A stretch of 11,082 bases of DNA from Helicobacteraceae bacterium (GTDB lineage: Bacteria > Campylobacterota > Campylobacteria > Campylobacterales > SZUA-545), in assembly GCA_003250175.1 (NCBI GenBank), contig QKHD01000085.1:1-11082 (forward strand). The letters run 5' to 3'. The translations under genes and the position numbers were made by a program. Of the stretch, positions 1 to 6,663 are shown in pieces. Below the pieces are notes generated by a model that was given only the letters and a program-made list of their open reading frames with translations, was not told where the DNA came from and ran no database searches. Numbering within the stretch: the first letter of the stretch is position 1; each line of letters opens with the position of its first letter.

Positions 1-1292
1 CCAAAACCAACGTCTACGCCTATGTGCCCCAGCGCAGCGACCAGCAGCCGGAGGGCGCCCAGGGTTTTATGGATGCGGTCCAGAGCCGCGCCTGGCAGCT
101 GCGGGAGATGCTGGGCATCGGCTGGGACTGGATGGACCGCTGGGAGAGCCTCAGCGGCGGGGAGCAAAAACGCTTTCAGCTGGCGGTGGCACTTTATGCC
201 GCTCCGGATGTGCTCCTGCTGGACGAACCGACCAACCACCTGGATGAGACCAGCAAAGAGATGATCGCCGAAGCGCTGCAAAGCTTCCGGGGAATCGGGA
301 TTCTGGTCAGTCACGACCGGGCCTTGCTGCAGAGCCTCTGCACCACGACCTGTTTTTTGGAAGAGGGCAGGTTGCGTTGCTATCACACGGACTACGAAGC
401 GGCAAGAGCGGCCCGGGGCGAAGCGGCGGCTCATCGGCGCGAGCTCCATGAAAAACAGGACCGAAATATTAAAAAGCTCCAGCGCCAGGTGGCCCAGCAG
501 CGCCAAAAGGCCCAGGCCTCGGATAACCGCGTCTCCAAAGCCCACATCAACCCCAAGGACTCCGACGCCAAGGAGAAGATCAACCTGGCCAAACTCACGG
601 GCAAAGACGCGGTGGATAATAACATTCTCAGTCGCTACGAGGGAAAACTAGATCGGGCAAAAGAAGAGCAAAGCAGCATCAAGCGCGACTTTGAAACGGG
701 CATCACCCTGGAGTCGGAAACCTGGCGGGGGCTTTTCCCGATCGTAGCGGAAGCCGGGCGTATGGCGCTAGGGAACGGGCGCTATGTGGAGCTGCCCCGT
801 ATCAGCATCGCCCAGGGAGATCGCATCGGCATACGGGGAGAAAACGGCAGCGGCAAGAGTACGCTGGTGGAGCATGTGGCCGGGCACCTCAAAGAGCATG
901 CCGGGGTACTCTATATCCCGCAAAATATCTCTTCGGAGCGATCCCGCAGGGTGATGATGGAGGTTAGGGCGATGGGCAAGGAGGCCCAGGGGCGGATCAT
1001 GGCCTTTGTACGGCGTCTAGGGAGCGACCCGGCCCAACTGATGCAAAGCCATGAGCCAAGCCCCGGCGAGAGCCGCAAACTGATGCTGGCCTTCGGAATC
1101 GAAAAAAAACCAGGGCTGATTATTCTGGATGAACCGACCAATGACCTCGATATTGTTGCCGTAGAAGCCCTGGAAGAGGCCCTGAAAAACTTTTCAGGAG
1201 CACTGATTTTGGTCAGCCACGACCGGAGTTTTATGAAAAATCTCATAAAAAAAGAAATAATTATTAAAGGAGAAAAATTATCCTTTACTTGA
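1..1292 (+). CDS. ABC-F family ATPase, 5' end cut off by the window
   Basis: This is a soluble tandem ABC ATPase of the ABC-F type, a family that acts on ribosomes in translation or antibiotic protection rather than in transport. The reading frame is open from base 3 and enters the window mid-gene, giving 429 residues. The first Walker A is missing, so roughly 100 N-terminal residues lie outside. Domain 1 keeps the signature LSGGEQ (150-167), Walker B LLLDEPTNHLD (from 213) and the switch SHDR. A charged linker of about 90 residues, likely two coiled helices, lies at about 440-715 and corresponds to the ABC-F interdomain arm. Domain 2 has Walker A GENGSGKST (837-863), Walker B ILDEPTNDLD (from 1122) and SHDRS, but a degenerate signature, PSPGES. 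No transmembrane segments are visible. Its TGA stop overlaps the -35 box of the encapsulin promoter. The family is secure, but which ABC-F subgroup it belongs to, and whether it protects against a drug, is unknown. Confidence 0.9.
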   Translation, partial: KTNVYAYVPQRSDQQPEGAQGFMDAVQSRAWQLREMLGIGWDWMDRWESLSGGEQKRFQLAVALYAAPDVLLLDEPTNHLDETSKEMIAEALQSFRGIGILVSHDRALLQSLCTTTCFLEEGRLRCYHTDYEAARAARGEAAAHRRELHEKQDRNIKKLQRQVAQQRQKAQASDNRVSKAHINPKDSDAKEKINLAKLTGKDAVDNNILSRYEGKLDRAKEEQSSIKRDFETGITLESETWRGLFPIVAEAGRMALGNGRYVELPRISIAQGDRIGIRGENGSGKSTLVEHVAGHLKEHAGVLYIPQNISSERSRRVMMEVRAMGKEAQGRIMAFVRRLGSDPAQLMQSHEPSPGESRKLMLAFGIEKKPGLIILDEPTNDLDIVAVEALEEALKNFSGALILVSHDRSFMKNLIKKEIIIKGEKLSFT

Positions 1293-1318
1293 CAATCGCT
1301 GCTTTTTTTCTGTAGGAT
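1289..1318 (+). promoter_or_regulatory. sigma70-type promoter of the encapsulin operon
   Basis: A perfect -35 box TTGACA (1289-1294) is followed after 18 bases by TAGGAT (1313-1318), which matches the -10 consensus at four of six positions. It lies just upstream of the ferritin cargo gene, and its -35 box overlaps the TGA stop of the ABC-F gene (1290-1292). The encapsulin pair therefore probably has its own promoter, with possible read-through from the ABC-F gene because no terminator separates them. Confidence 0.65.
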
Positions 1319-1331
1319 GGTACATCACCAT
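1317..1331. promoter_or_regulatory. inverted repeat at the -10/+1 region of the encapsulin promoter
   Basis: ATGGT (1317-1321) and ACCAT (1327-1331) form a 5-bp inverted repeat with a 5-base spacer. It overlaps the end of the proposed -10 box and the expected transcription start. That is where a repressor operator would sit, but the arms are short and it does not match the Fur or PerR consensus. It may be coincidence. Confidence 0.25.
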
Positions 1332-1353
1332 ATCACAGATCAAGGAGCATACG

Positions 1354-1722
1354 ATGGCCCACGAAGGTTTTCACGAAGATCCCAACCAACTGTCCGACTT
1401 TGCCAAGGATTATCACCGGATAATCCAAAGTACCATGGAGGAACTCGAGGCGGTCGACTGGTACAACCAGCGCGCCGAAGCCGCCACCGATCCGGAGGCC
1501 AAGGCGATCATGGAGCACAACCGTGACGAAGAGATCGAGCACGCCTGCATGGGTATCGAATGGCTGCGCCGCAACTCCCCCAAATGGGACGAAATGCTTC
1601 GAGAGTTTCTATTTAAAGACGGCAGCATCATCAGCACCGAAAATGCCCTGACCGGCAAAGGCGAAGCCACCGCGGATGCCCCTGCAAAAGCAGGGATGAA
1701 AACCATCGGCAACAACCGATAA
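1354..1722 (+). CDS. encFtn: encapsulated ferritin-like protein (EncFtn), encapsulin cargo
   Basis: This 122-residue protein is a half-length ferritin that forms its ferroxidase centre between two subunits. It oxidises Fe(II) inside an encapsulin shell, which stores the resulting mineral. The core matches Rhodospirillum rubrum EncFtn closely: the MEELEAVDWY segment (28-37), and NRDEE followed by EH (56-63). By alignment from memory, E30, E60 and H63 are the ferroxidase ligands, and E29, E32, W36 and Y37 are further conserved positions. Residues from about 88 on form a flexible Ala/Gly-rich tail ending in MKTIGNNR. Its TIG part recalls the usual encapsulin targeting peptide (TVGSL), but the hydrophobic Leu is absent. 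AAGGAG at 1342-1347, 6 bases before the ATG, fixes the start. The shell gene follows after 18 bases. Identity is high confidence; the tail's targeting role is inference. Confidence 0.95.
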   Translation: MAHEGFHEDPNQLSDFAKDYHRIIQSTMEELEAVDWYNQRAEAATDPEAKAIMEHNRDEEIEHACMGIEWLRRNSPKWDEMLREFLFKDGSIISTENALTGKGEATADAPAKAGMKTIGNNR

Positions 1723-1740
1723 ACTCCCAAGGAGAAAACA

Positions 1741-2544
1741 ATGAAATTTCTTAACCGTGAAGAAGCCCCCATTTCCCAAGAGGTCTGGGCAACCCTCGAT
1801 ACTACCATGATGGAACTATTGGCCAAGCGTCTTAAAATCCGGAGCGTGGTCGATTTTAAAGCGGGTCTCGGGTTTGAGACCGACGCGATTCCCACGGGCA
1901 AACTCAAAACCCTCAGCAACAAAGAGGGGGTCAGCGTGGCCGTGCGTGAACCGGTGCTGATGGCGGAGATCCGCCACGATTTTTCCTTCTCCAAGAAAAA
2001 CCTCGAAGAGCTCAAGCGCGACATCGACGATCTCGACGACAGCGAACTGCGCGCCGCCGCCAATGCCTTTGCCAAGGTGGAAAACAGCCTGATCCTTGAC
2101 GGGGTCAAAGAGATGAAAACCAAAGGCCTTTTAGAGAGCCTCAGCCACAAGCCCCTCAAGGCCAAGGGCGCCAAAGAGCTCATGACCGCCGTGGCGAGAT
2201 CCCAGGGGATGTTTAACGACGAATTTGTGGACGGCCCTTTTAAACTGGTCGTCTCCGATGCCACCTTCTCCATGCTGGTGACCGAATCGGACGGCGGTGT
2301 CACCATGAAGAAAAAGATCGAAAACATTTTGGGTGTGGACAGCATTATCATCAGCAATGCCGTCGGGGACGACAAGGCGCTGGTGATCTCCCAGCGCAGT
2401 AATGATTTTATCTTCTACAGCGGCCTCGATGTGGCCCTGGGCTTCGAGTCCGAGGAGAAGGACAAACTCAACTTTTTCCTCATCGAAAGCTGCGCATTCC
2501 GCATCGTCTCTCCGGAGGCGGCCATCCAGATTACTCTGGGCTAA
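1741..2544 (+). CDS. enc: family 1 encapsulin shell protein
   Basis: This 267-residue protein has the usual length for a family 1 encapsulin, the HK97-phage-like capsid protein that assembles into a closed nanocompartment. It aligns along its whole length with Thermotoga maritima encapsulin as I recall it: the N-terminal MKFLNREEAPIS, which forms the cargo-docking region in the family; the central EL and GxK segments; and the C-terminal run where FRIVSPEAAIQITL corresponds to FQVVNPEALILLKF. The tryptophan that stacks on flavin in the T. maritima shell seems to be replaced by a polar residue in SFSKKNLEEL (about 81-90), so flavin binding is not expected. AAGGAG at 1729-1734 lies 6 bases before the ATG. 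It is co-transcribed with the EncFtn cargo immediately upstream and followed by a strong hairpin, so the pair is a self-contained iron-storage operon. A DyP or other second cargo gene is not present beside it. Confidence 0.95.
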   Translation: MKFLNREEAPISQEVWATLDTTMMELLAKRLKIRSVVDFKAGLGFETDAIPTGKLKTLSNKEGVSVAVREPVLMAEIRHDFSFSKKNLEELKRDIDDLDDSELRAAANAFAKVENSLILDGVKEMKTKGLLESLSHKPLKAKGAKELMTAVARSQGMFNDEFVDGPFKLVVSDATFSMLVTESDGGVTMKKKIENILGVDSIIISNAVGDDKALVISQRSNDFIFYSGLDVALGFESEEKDKLNFFLIESCAFRIVSPEAAIQITLG

Positions 2545-2546
2545 CG

Positions 2547-2576
2547 TTAAAAGGCCGCTTCCCGGCGGCCTTTTAA
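2547..2576. terminator. bidirectional rho-independent terminator
   Basis: A perfect 12-bp stem pairs 2547-2558 with 2565-2576 around the 6-base loop TTCCCG. The outer arms are A-rich on one side and T-rich on the other, so the hairpin has a T tract in both orientations. It begins 2 bases after the encapsulin stop and its right arm contains the TAA stop of the convergent diguanylate cyclase gene (2573-2575). It therefore probably ends both transcripts. Confidence 0.85.
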
Positions 2577-4090
2577 TCCTTACTGGCAACGACCCGGTTG
2601 CGCCCCTCTTCCTTGGCCTTATACAGGGCATCATCCGTAAATTTCACCGCATCTTTGATTGCATCGTCCGCCTTAAACTGACGGATACCGAAACTGCACG
2701 TTACCCGTTCCGCCTCTTCAAAATCGTGGTGGGCGATCAGCAGGCGCAGTTTTTCCGCAATGACCATGGCGCGCTCTTCGTCGGTATGGGGAACGACCAG
2801 CATAAACTCCTCGCCGCCCCAGCGGCCAAAATGGTCCGTATCGCGGATGGAGTGGGTCACCAGCTTGCTCAGGCTTCGCAGGACCTTGTCGCCGATGTGG
2901 TGGCCCAGGGTGTCGTTGATCAGCTTAAAGTGGTCGACGTCAAAGAGAATAAGGGAGAGCGGGGTTTCATAACGTTTGCTCGCACGGTACTCCTGCAAGA
3001 GCAGCTCTTCGATCTTGCGGCGGTTGTAGATTTTGGTGAGGTGGTCCATGCTGCTGAGCTTGGTGAGGGAACGGTTTTTATGCAAAAGCCGTTCGTTAAA
3101 GACCTTGAGCTGACGTGAAAAACTCTGGTAGCTGAGATGGATGATAATAAACGAAAGCCCCACCAGCAAGATGCCCAGGACGACGTTGAGAATCCGGATC
3201 GTCTGAACTTTTTCCGTATAAAACTCCATGTTTTTAAAGAGGATCATGTTGCCCACGGGTTGCCCCTCAAAGGTATGGAGAGTGACCCCGTTGATCACCA
3301 GCATGTCCTGGTGTTGAATCTCCTGCATCTGGCAGGCGGTGCTCAACACGGCATCCAGGTTTTCGTAGGTGATGAGGTTGTCGGCGCTGGATCGGTAGAT
3401 CACCTTTTCCTTCAAGTGGTTAAAACGGTCGCTGGAGTTGGTGTGGGCGAAATAGGTGTGCAGGGCGGCTCGGTCCAGCACCAGGGTGCTGTCGATGTCG
3501 AAGTGTTTTTTGAGGTAGCTGATGATGTATTCGGCGTTGATCCCCATCTCCAAAACCCCAAGCACCTCTTTGCTTTTCGGCTCAATGACCGGCAGGGCGA
3601 TTCGGTGGCTGATGCCGTACTTGCCGATCTCCAGGCCGAAGAGGGGCTTGCCCAGCTCATTGACCATCCGGATAATGGGGCGCAGCTCCTTCAGGTCGTC
3701 GCCGAAGTGATCCGGACGGTGCAGGCGCAGCAGGCTCTTGGTGTCGTGGGTGTGGAAGTGCATGATCTCGAAATAGGGGTTGTCGTCACGCAGCTTGTCG
3801 TAGACGGACTGGCTGAGGGAGAGCAGGGCCTTGCGGTCTTTGCGCTTGACCGCATCGATGACGGCGGGGTTAATGAGGAAGTGTTCGCCGACCAGACGGT
3901 ATTTCTCCTCCATAGCCCGGATCGACTCCTGGTAGATCATGGCGCTCTTGTCGCGTTCTTCTTTGCTGAGCAGGTCAAGGACGAAAAGATGCTGGGTGTG
4001 GCTGAGGTAGAGCAGCGCGGTGGTGATAAAGAGGACGATCCCCATAAAGGCGAAAAGGAGTTTTTTATCCAGCACCTGTCGGGGACTCAA
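2573..4090 (-). CDS. membrane diguanylate cyclase with periplasmic dCache-like sensor
   Basis: This 505-residue protein should make cyclic di-GMP from two GTP at the inner membrane in response to an external signal. There is a transmembrane helix at about 10-30, a large periplasmic region (about 31-296) and a second helix at about 297-320, followed by a short linker and a GGDEF domain (about 345-500). The periplasmic part contains HFHTHD, LRLHRPDHFGDDL and GLEIGKYGISHRI, which resemble the double Cache family dCache_3. The active site is GGEEF (425-429), with metal-binding Asp in LFDVDHFK (about 384). The product-inhibition site RDTD (416-419) is correctly placed five residues before it, so both catalysis and feedback inhibition look intact. 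The start is TTG at 4088-4090, supported by AAGGA 8 bases upstream (4099-4103); a GTG five codons later lacks such a site. It lies 4 bases after the hydrolase gene, in the same operon. The ligand is unknown. Confidence 0.92.
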   Translation of the reverse strand: MSPRQVLDKKLLFAFMGIVLFITTALLYLSHTQHLFVLDLLSKEERDKSAMIYQESIRAMEEKYRLVGEHFLINPAVIDAVKRKDRKALLSLSQSVYDKLRDDNPYFEIMHFHTHDTKSLLRLHRPDHFGDDLKELRPIIRMVNELGKPLFGLEIGKYGISHRIALPVIEPKSKEVLGVLEMGINAEYIISYLKKHFDIDSTLVLDRAALHTYFAHTNSSDRFNHLKEKVIYRSSADNLITYENLDAVLSTACQMQEIQHQDMLVINGVTLHTFEGQPVGNMILFKNMEFYTEKVQTIRILNVVLGILLVGLSFIIIHLSYQSFSRQLKVFNERLLHKNRSLTKLSSMDHLTKIYNRRKIEELLLQEYRASKRYETPLSLILFDVDHFKLINDTLGHHIGDKVLRSLSKLVTHSIRDTDHFGRWGGEEFMLVVPHTDEERAMVIAEKLRLLIAHHDFEEAERVTCSFGIRQFKADDAIKDAVKFTDDALYKAKEEGRNRVVASKD

Positions 4091-4094
4091 GCGG

Positions 4095-5084
4095 CTATTC
4101 CTTACGACTCAAAAAATCAACGACGCCGCGGATAAAGGGGTCGAAGGCTTCGATATGGGGTAGGTGGCCCACACCGATGAGCTCCATGAGCGTTGCCCGT
4201 GGAATCGCCTGGGCCGTTTTACGCCCCAGATCAGGGTAGTTGCCCATCTGCTCTTGGAGCTCTTTGGGAGCTAGCTCTTTTCCCAGGGCGGTTTTGTCCC
4301 GCTGGCCGATAATGAGCAATACGGGCATTTTCAACTGATCAAACTGGTAGCAGACGGGCTGGGAGTAGATCATCTCGCTGATAAGGGCCTGGTTAAAGGC
4401 GACGCGCGGGTACTCCTCCTGGTTTTCGGTAAAGCTGGCCAGAATATCGACCCACGGGTCATAGGCCCGCTTCCACTGGTTGTCGTAGTAGCTTTTGAGC
4501 TGATAGAGTTTGATCGCCTTGGGGGTTTTGCCCAGTTCGCGTTTGTACCAGTAATCGAAGCTGGGGTTGGGGGCGAAACGCTGCCAGTCTTCCAGGCCGA
4601 TGGGGTTTTCCAAAATCAACTTCTGGGTCTTCTCCGGAAACATGAGGGCAAACCGGGTGGCGATCATCCCACCCATGGAGTGGCCCAGAACATGTACCTT
4701 GGCAATGCCCAGGCGTTCAAGCAGCGTGGCGGTGTTGTGGGCCAGCATCTGGAAGGTGTATTGCAGGTGTTCGGGTTTGTCCGATTTGCCAAAACCGACC
4801 TGATCGGGCATGACCACACGGTAGCCTTCCTTGGCCAGGGCCTTGGCCGTCTCTTCCCAGTAGGCTCCGGTAAAGTTTTTACCGTGCAGCAGCAAGACGG
4901 TCTGGCCGTTGGATTTTTCAGGCTGGAGGTCCATGTAGGCCATGGAGAGCATCTGATTTTGGGTGATCAGATTGATGGTTTTGACCTCAAAGGGGTAGTC
5001 GTAACGCTCCAGTTTCATCCCGTAATAATCCAAAGCTTGCAGGGGAAGAAGGGCAAGAATCAGGAGCGAAAGCAGGCGAAACAT
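4095..5084 (-). CDS. exported alpha/beta hydrolase
   Basis: This 329-residue alpha/beta-hydrolase-fold enzyme probably acts in the periplasm. A signal peptide (residues 1 to about 17, hydrophobic core LLSLLILALL) precedes the fold. The oxyanion motif LLLHG is at 64-68, the nucleophile elbow GHSMGG at 134-139 (Ser136), the likely acid is Asp263 in IGQRD, and the catalytic His307 lies in GVGHLPH. A lid-like insert with many Tyr and Trp spans about 165-245. The serine nucleophile favours an esterase, lipase or C-C hydrolase over a haloalkane dehalogenase, whose nucleophile is Asp. The substrate cannot be told. AAGGA lies 7 bases before the ATG. The diguanylate cyclase gene follows after 4 bases, so the two are surely co-transcribed. 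This may be chance packing or a functional link between an extracytoplasmic substrate and signalling. Confidence 0.88.
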   Translation of the reverse strand: MFRLLSLLILALLPLQALDYYGMKLERYDYPFEVKTINLITQNQMLSMAYMDLQPEKSNGQTVLLLHGKNFTGAYWEETAKALAKEGYRVVMPDQVGFGKSDKPEHLQYTFQMLAHNTATLLERLGIAKVHVLGHSMGGMIATRFALMFPEKTQKLILENPIGLEDWQRFAPNPSFDYWYKRELGKTPKAIKLYQLKSYYDNQWKRAYDPWVDILASFTENQEEYPRVAFNQALISEMIYSQPVCYQFDQLKMPVLLIIGQRDKTALGKELAPKELQEQMGNYPDLGRKTAQAIPRATLMELIGVGHLPHIEAFDPFIRGVVDFLSRKE

Positions 5085-5114
5085 GGCACATTCCTTTGAC
5101 GACGAAAGTAATAG

Positions 5115-5120
5115 AGTTTA
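5115..5120 (-). promoter_or_regulatory. possible -10 box of the hydrolase-cyclase operon
   Basis: In the 93-base gap between the MFS gene and the hydrolase gene, the minus strand reads TAAACT, four of six matches to the -10 consensus. An AT-rich run (about 5121-5140) lies just upstream, the usual layout of Campylobacterota housekeeping promoters, which often lack a -35 box. The expected start is about 24 bases before the ATG. The match is weak, and read-through from the MFS gene is an alternative. Confidence 0.25.
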
Positions 5121-5177
5121 CAATCATTTTATTTAAAGTGATGCCAGCAGAACGCCTGCTTTTTGGGGCGCGTACCC

Positions 5178-6329
5178 TTACGAAACACTCCGCGTCCGGA
5201 GCAGCCCCAAAAAGATAATGCCCAGCAGTGCCCCCGTGACGCCAAAAAGCCCGTCAAGCCCCATGAGGGGAATCAGCGGCTGGGCGAGAACAGGAGAGAC
5301 AAACTGCCCCATGAAAAAAGAGGCCGTCAATAGCCCCGTGGCACGCCCGCGGATTTTGGCCGAGGCGGTGGTGAGCATCAGGGTCTGGATATAGGGCAGG
5401 GAGAGCCCCAGACCAAATCCGGAGAGCACCAGCGCCCCCATCATCCAGGGAACCGAAGGGGCGGCGGCAATGCCCAGATAGCCCGTTGCCGCAAGCGCAA
5501 TGGCGGTGACAAATAGGGTGCGCGGTGTAAAACGGCGCAGCAGAAATTTATAGGAAAAGGCCGCCGCCGCGCTGGCGATGGTCATGGAGCCGATGGCAAA
5601 ACCGACCATGCTGCCGTTGCTGTGGTAGTGATCCGTCAGGTAAAAAGGCAGCTGCACGGGAATAAGGTAAAAGATCACCATGGAGAGTGCCGCCAGCAGA
5701 TAGAGCCGAACCAGCGCGGGCTGAAAGACCCGGTGGTCCTGGTCGATCAGATCGTCGTGATGGGAGGGCTTGGGCGGTTCTTTGAGGTGCATCAAAACCA
5801 ACGGCACGTAGGCCAGGGAGACGAGGTAGATCAAAAAGGGGTAGCGCCAGTCGAGGTCCGCCAGATAGCCGCCCCCGGTGATGAAGAAAAACCCGCCTAA
5901 AGAGACAAAGGCCGACTGTAGCCCTAAAAAGTGCTGGCGCTCTTTTTCGCCGAAAAGGTCCCCCACCAGGGTGATTCCGGCGGTCATGGCAAAGGCGACG
6001 GAGAGCCCCAGCAGCGCACGGCCGACGAGAATGAGAAAAATATTATCCGCATAGTAGCCGCTGCTGCCGAAAATCGCGTAGCCAAACAGCGCCACCAGCA
6101 GGGGCGTTACCCGTCCGTACCGGTCGACGATAATCCCGGCCAGGGGCGAGCCAAAGGCGATAAACAGAGCCGGAAGGGTGAGGATCAAACGGGCGTAGAG
6201 TTCGATCCCTTTGATGCCTTCAAAGTGGCGCGCAATATCGGGAAGCGACGCGGCAATGGTCGCACCGGCCATAACGGTCAGGGAGGCGACGAGCAGCAGG
6301 GTGGTTTTTGTACCGAGGGAGGGGGACAT
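5178..6329 (-). CDS. MFS transporter, 12 transmembrane segments
   Basis: This 383-residue inner-membrane protein has about twelve hydrophobic helices in two halves, separated by a charged cytoplasmic loop (about 177-198, containing HHDD). The Major Facilitator signature between helices 2 and 3 is seen as GSPLAGIIVDRYGR (about 60-73), and a weaker counterpart, RRFTPRT, stands in the second half. The opening with LPDIARHF is typical of drug-efflux and sugar-exporter type MFS members of about 380-400 residues, so an H+-driven exporter is likely, but the substrate cannot be read from the sequence. AAGGA (6336-6340) stands 6 bases before the ATG. Upstream is the terminator of the nif-type operon. 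Downstream is a 93-base gap to the hydrolase gene. It is probably a single-gene transcript, possibly with read-through into the hydrolase. Confidence 0.9.
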   Translation of the reverse strand: MSPSLGTKTTLLLVASLTVMAGATIAASLPDIARHFEGIKGIELYARLILTLPALFIAFGSPLAGIIVDRYGRVTPLLVALFGYAIFGSSGYYADNIFLILVGRALLGLSVAFAMTAGITLVGDLFGEKERQHFLGLQSAFVSLGGFFFITGGGYLADLDWRYPFLIYLVSLAYVPLVLMHLKEPPKPSHHDDLIDQDHRVFQPALVRLYLLAALSMVIFYLIPVQLPFYLTDHYHSNGSMVGFAIGSMTIASAAAAFSYKFLLRRFTPRTLFVTAIALAATGYLGIAAAPSVPWMMGALVLSGFGLGLSLPYIQTLMLTTASAKIRGRATGLLTASFFMGQFVSPVLAQPLIPLMGLDGLFGVTGALLGIIFLGLLRTRSVS

Positions 6330-6351
6330 GAGCGATCCTTCTAATGGACGA

Positions 6352-6357
6352 AGTATA
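6352..6357 (-). promoter_or_regulatory. candidate -10 box for the MFS gene
   Basis: The minus strand reads TATACT, five of six matches to TATAAT, 22 bases before the MFS start codon. No -35 box is evident, but a T-rich run lies upstream (6381-6404 on the minus strand), as is common in Campylobacterota promoters. The predicted leader is only about 15 bases, just enough for the AAGGA site. The T-rich run also serves as the tail of the preceding terminator. Confidence 0.45.
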
Positions 6358-6399
6358 GTAGCCCTTGGCTAAGAGGGGAGAATAAAAATAAAAAAGGGG

Positions 6400-6423
6400 A
6401 AAAACCTCCGGAGGCTCCGGAGG
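6400..6423 (-). terminator. rho-independent terminator of the nifU-nifT operon
   Basis: On the minus strand CCTCCGG and CCGGAGG form a 7-bp GC-rich stem around a 5-base loop, followed by five T and further T-rich sequence. It begins 7 bases after the nifT stop codon. The stem is built from two copies of the TCCGGA palindrome that is frequent in this window. Confidence 0.8.
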
Positions 6424-6430
6424 CAGGGGA

Positions 6431-6649
6431 TTATTCGTCTCCGGAGGAGAGACGTTTAGCGGTCACTTCGTCGGGGATTTTTTTTGGTCCCGGCTCGATG
6501 AACCAGACGTCGCCGTTGGTCAGTTTGATTTCGCCGCCCCATTTTTCGTCACTGTCGAACTCGACTTCAGTGATGATCTCTTCCATGTCTTTTTTAGCAA
6601 CATAGAAGACGACACCGCCGTCTTGTTCTCTAAGCATAACTTTTGCCAT
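6431..6649 (-). CDS. nifT: NifT/FixU family nitrogen-fixation protein
   Basis: This small 72-residue protein matches the NifT family over nearly its full length. It has the N-terminal VMLRE strand, then FYVAKKDMEE (15-24), EVEFDSDEKWGGEI (28-41), the NGDVWFIEP strand and a final AKRL. As I recall it, Azotobacter NifT has the equivalent FYIAKKDQEE, ERWGGEV and YYIEP segments. NifT normally accompanies nifHDK in nitrogen fixers; its biochemical role is not settled, and deletion is often without phenotype. AAGGA lies 5 bases before the ATG, and the gap to the flavoprotein gene is 14 bases. It is the last gene of the operon, with a terminator right behind it. Its presence is the clearest hint that this operon belongs to nitrogen fixation rather than to general Fe-S assembly. 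nifHDK themselves are not in the window. Confidence 0.88.
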   Translation of the reverse strand: MAKVMLREQDGGVVFYVAKKDMEEIITEVEFDSDEKWGGEIKLTNGDVWFIEPGPKKIPDEVTAKRLSSGDE

Positions 6650-6663
6650 CTGTTTCCTTTGTT

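Noticed and set aside
1100..1110. A run of eight A in the ABC-F gene as a programmed frameshift or sequencing error
   Set aside because: The frame continues through it into intact Walker B and switch motifs, so no shift is needed.
1413..2375. A 320-codon open frame on the minus strand opposite the EncFtn and encapsulin genes
   Set aside because: It is antisense to two clearly recognisable proteins, is rich in Ser, Leu and Arg with no family features, and has no ribosome-binding site. It is a shadow of biased codon use.
3137..4135. A 332-codon open frame on the plus strand opposite the diguanylate cyclase
   Set aside because: Its composition (many His, Gln, Val, Asp) is the mirror of the real gene, and the GGDEF protein on the other strand has all family motifs.
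5146..5164. A short hairpin AGCAG-N5-CTGCT followed by TTTT on the plus strand
   Set aside because: The stem is only 5 bp and it points in the plus direction, where no gene needs termination; the neighbouring genes are both on the minus strand.
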